DNA of 64,000 nt from Frankiales bacterium (GTDB lineage: Bacteria > Actinomycetota > Actinomycetes > Mycobacteriales > Jatrophihabitantaceae). The notes beneath the pieces were generated by a model. The model worked only from the letters and a program-made list of their open reading frames with translations, made no database searches and was not told where the DNA came from. Both the position numbers and the translations under genes were made by a program. The stretch spans positions 62,001-126,000 of the forward strand of contig JAOPUZ010000051.1 in the NCBI GenBank assembly GCA_025966315.1, read 5' to 3'. Positions 62,560 through 64,000 of this stretch are shown here, piece by piece (within the stretch, counting starts at the first letter, position 1; each line of letters starts with the position of its first letter).

Positions 62560-64000
62560 TCAACGACGGGCAGCCGCCACCAGCCTCATCTCCAGCTGGT
62601 CACCTTCGGCGTCGAGGGACACCCGGGCGTTGCCGAGCCACAGATTGTCGATTCCGATGGCACCCCAGCGGGCGGGCAGTTGCGGTGCGACCGAGATCTC
62701 GCCGCCCGGGAACCGAGGTTCGAAGCGCAATAGGCTGCGCAGCAGCTGAATCGGCGCGGCGGCCGACCAGGCTTGCGGCGAGCACGATGTCGGATACGGA
62801 ATGGGTTGCTCGTATTCGGTTCGGTCAAAACCGCAGAAAAGTTCCGGCAGCCGGCCGTCGAAGTGTTCGGCCGCCTCGATCAATGCCGTCGCCACCCGCT
62901 GGGCCGCCTCAATGAAGCCGTATCTGACCAGTCCCGCGACGATCAAGGCGTTGTCGTGCGGCCAGACCGATCCGTTGTGATAGCTCTCCGGGTTGTAAGC
63001 GCCCATATTCGCTGCGAGCGTGCGAATTCCCCAACCGCTGAACATCTCTTTCGACATCAAGTGTTCGACAACTCGCTCGGCCTTGTCGGGATCGACAATG
63101 CCCGACATCAAACAATGTCCCATGTTGGATGCACAAGCTTCGACCGCACGTTTGTCTCCGTCGAGGGCGATCGCGAAATATCCCCGATCGGCCAGCCAGA
63201 ATCGGTCGTTGAATTCTTGCCGCAAATTCTCGGCCCGCGCCCGCCAGCTGCGCGCTTGGGCGGCATGGCCGGGCGACTCGGCCAGTGACGCCCGCCCCAG
63301 GTAGGCCGAATAGACGTAACCCTGCACTTCGCACAGGGCAATCGGCGTCTCGGCGACGCTGCCGTCGAGGTGATTGACGCCGTCCCAGGAATCCTTCCAG
63401 CCTTGATTGAGCAGGCCGCGGTCGTTCGCGCGTTCGTATTCGACGAACCCGTCGCCGTCCCGGTCGCCGTGGTCGGTTATCCACGTCAGGGCCCGGTCGG
63501 CGTGCGGTAGCAGGGCGTCGATCTCGCGCCTGGGCAGGCCCCATTTCTGCAACTCCGCGAGCAGCACCACGAACAGCGGGGTGGCATCGACGGTTCCGTA
63601 GTAGGCGTTCTCGCCGTCCAGCGCCGCGGCTGCGTCCAGGCCGAACCGCAGCTCGTGCAGGATGCGCCCGGGCTGCTCCTCGGTGAGCGCGTTGACTTTC
63701 CTCCCCTGGTAATGAGCCAGCGTCTGCAGCGTGCCGAGCGCCAATTGGGGATCTAATGGCAGGGCCATCAATGAGGTCAGCAGCGAATCGCGACCGAACA
63801 AGGCCATGAACCACGGGGCTCCGGCCGCGACAAAGATACGCTCGGGATGCTCGGGCTCCATGATCCGCAGCGCGCCGATGTCCGCGACGCTGCGCCGCAG
63901 CGCCTGCGTCAGCGCGCTCTGGCCACGGGTACCGAAAACGCTCAGTTGCCACTGTCGTAGCCGCTGCTCGGGCTCGGACTCATTCGTCGATGGATCGAGC
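62560..64000 (-). CDS. Glycogen debranching-type amylo-alpha-1,6-glucosidase family protein (N-terminus cut)
   Basis: The frame is open from the right edge to the stop at 62560 (about 480 codons). It contains (alpha/alpha)6-barrel glucosidase segments: GAPWFMALFGRDSLLTSLM, LGTLQTLAHYQGRKVN, GTVDATPLFVVLLAEL, GWKDSWDGVNHLDG (acidic catalytic region), ESYHNGSVWPHDNALI, and PTSCSPQAWSAAAPIQLL. It is related to GDE/amylo-alpha-1,6-glucosidase proteins that trim limit dextrins or glycosidic bonds; the N-terminal GDE_N-type domain would lie outside the window. It follows no linked sugar genes here. Confidence 0.9.
   Translation of the reverse strand, partial: LDPSTNESEPEQRLRQWQLSVFGTRGQSALTQALRRSVADIGALRIMEPEHPERIFVAAGAPWFMALFGRDSLLTSLMALPLDPQLALGTLQTLAHYQGRKVNALTEEQPGRILHELRFGLDAAAALDGENAYYGTVDATPLFVVLLAELQKWGLPRREIDALLPHADRALTWITDHGDRDGDGFVEYERANDRGLLNQGWKDSWDGVNHLDGSVAETPIALCEVQGYVYSAYLGRASLAESPGHAAQARSWRARAENLRQEFNDRFWLADRGYFAIALDGDKRAVEACASNMGHCLMSGIVDPDKAERVVEHLMSKEMFSGWGIRTLAANMGAYNPESYHNGSVWPHDNALIVAGLVRYGFIEAAQRVATALIEAAEHFDGRLPELFCGFDRTEYEQPIPYPTSCSPQAWSAAAPIQLLRSLLRFEPRFPGGEISVAPQLPARWGAIGIDNLWLGNARVSLDAEGDQLEMRLVAAARR

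Overview
The window is high-GC DNA from a free-living actinobacterium. The evidence is G/C-biased third positions, many GTG and some TTG starts, stop-start overlaps (ATGA, GTGA, TGATG), RpfB, the long zinc-knuckle MetG, a Pmt mannosyltransferase and a LASTG sorting-like tail. The pmt-rsmI / metG-tatD-rpfB-rsmA / prs-glmU / pth-rplY gene content matches the mycobacterial Rv1002c-Rv1018c neighbourhood, but in a different order. I would place it near the Frankineae / Jatrophihabitans / Nakamurella grade, with low confidence. I see no CRISPR array, rRNA, prophage or insertion sequence. One tRNA (Gln, anticodon TTG) is present.

Positions 1 to about 30,000 are a large exopolysaccharide locus. It holds a polyprenyl-phosphate sugar transferase (28283-29968), at least four glycosyltransferases, a Wzx-type flippase (11804-13450), a Wzy/ligase-type membrane protein (6995-8413), and two divergent Wzz-like proteins without a kinase domain (5400-6995). 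A nucleotide-sugar block at 15746-21269 has two DegT aminotransferases, a PglD/NeuD-like acyltransferase, RmlC, an SDR epimerase and a Gfo/Idh dehydrogenase; a WbpD-like N-acetyltransferase lies at 27641-28234. Large secreted proteins are woven in: two tandem beta-helix paralogues (9044-11241) and a 2001-residue protein with an N,N-dimethylformamidase-beta-like head and three DUF4082 modules (21406-27411). Next to the first glycosyltransferases lies an unusual set: a PqqD-like chaperone, an HPr-kinase-like P-loop protein, a family-5 nucleotidyltransferase, and a Tat-exported protein with a LASTG tail. This is the best candidate for an undescribed modification or export system.

Positions 30,000 to 57,500 are mostly housekeeping. 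They carry ppc, an L,D-transpeptidase-like protein, pth, rplY, ispE, an ABC-F ATPase, a TetR regulator, kynA-kynU, a fatty-acid desaturase, tRNA-Gln, glmU-prs, rsmA, two RpfB-type paralogues with different C-terminal lytic domains, tatD, metG, rsmI, pmt, a general stress protein, and a divergent MFS exporter / MarR regulator pair. Two near-identical palindromes (41648-41695, 46680-46727) sit just outside coding regions, and several genes carry in-frame short tandem repeats.

Positions 57,500 to 64,000 hold an acyl-CoA block (CoA transferase, APH-like phosphotransferase, thiolase, enoyl-CoA hydratase), a frameshifted hypothetical gene, and a glycogen-debranching-type glucosidase that runs off the right edge.

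A recurring signal is a TAnnnT -10 hexamer 6 or 7 bases before a start codon that lacks a Shine-Dalgarno sequence. It occurs at pqqD-like, a beta-helix gene, ppc, glmU, metG, pmt, marR and the enoyl-CoA hydratase, and points to widespread leaderless transcription. It was used here to choose several starts.
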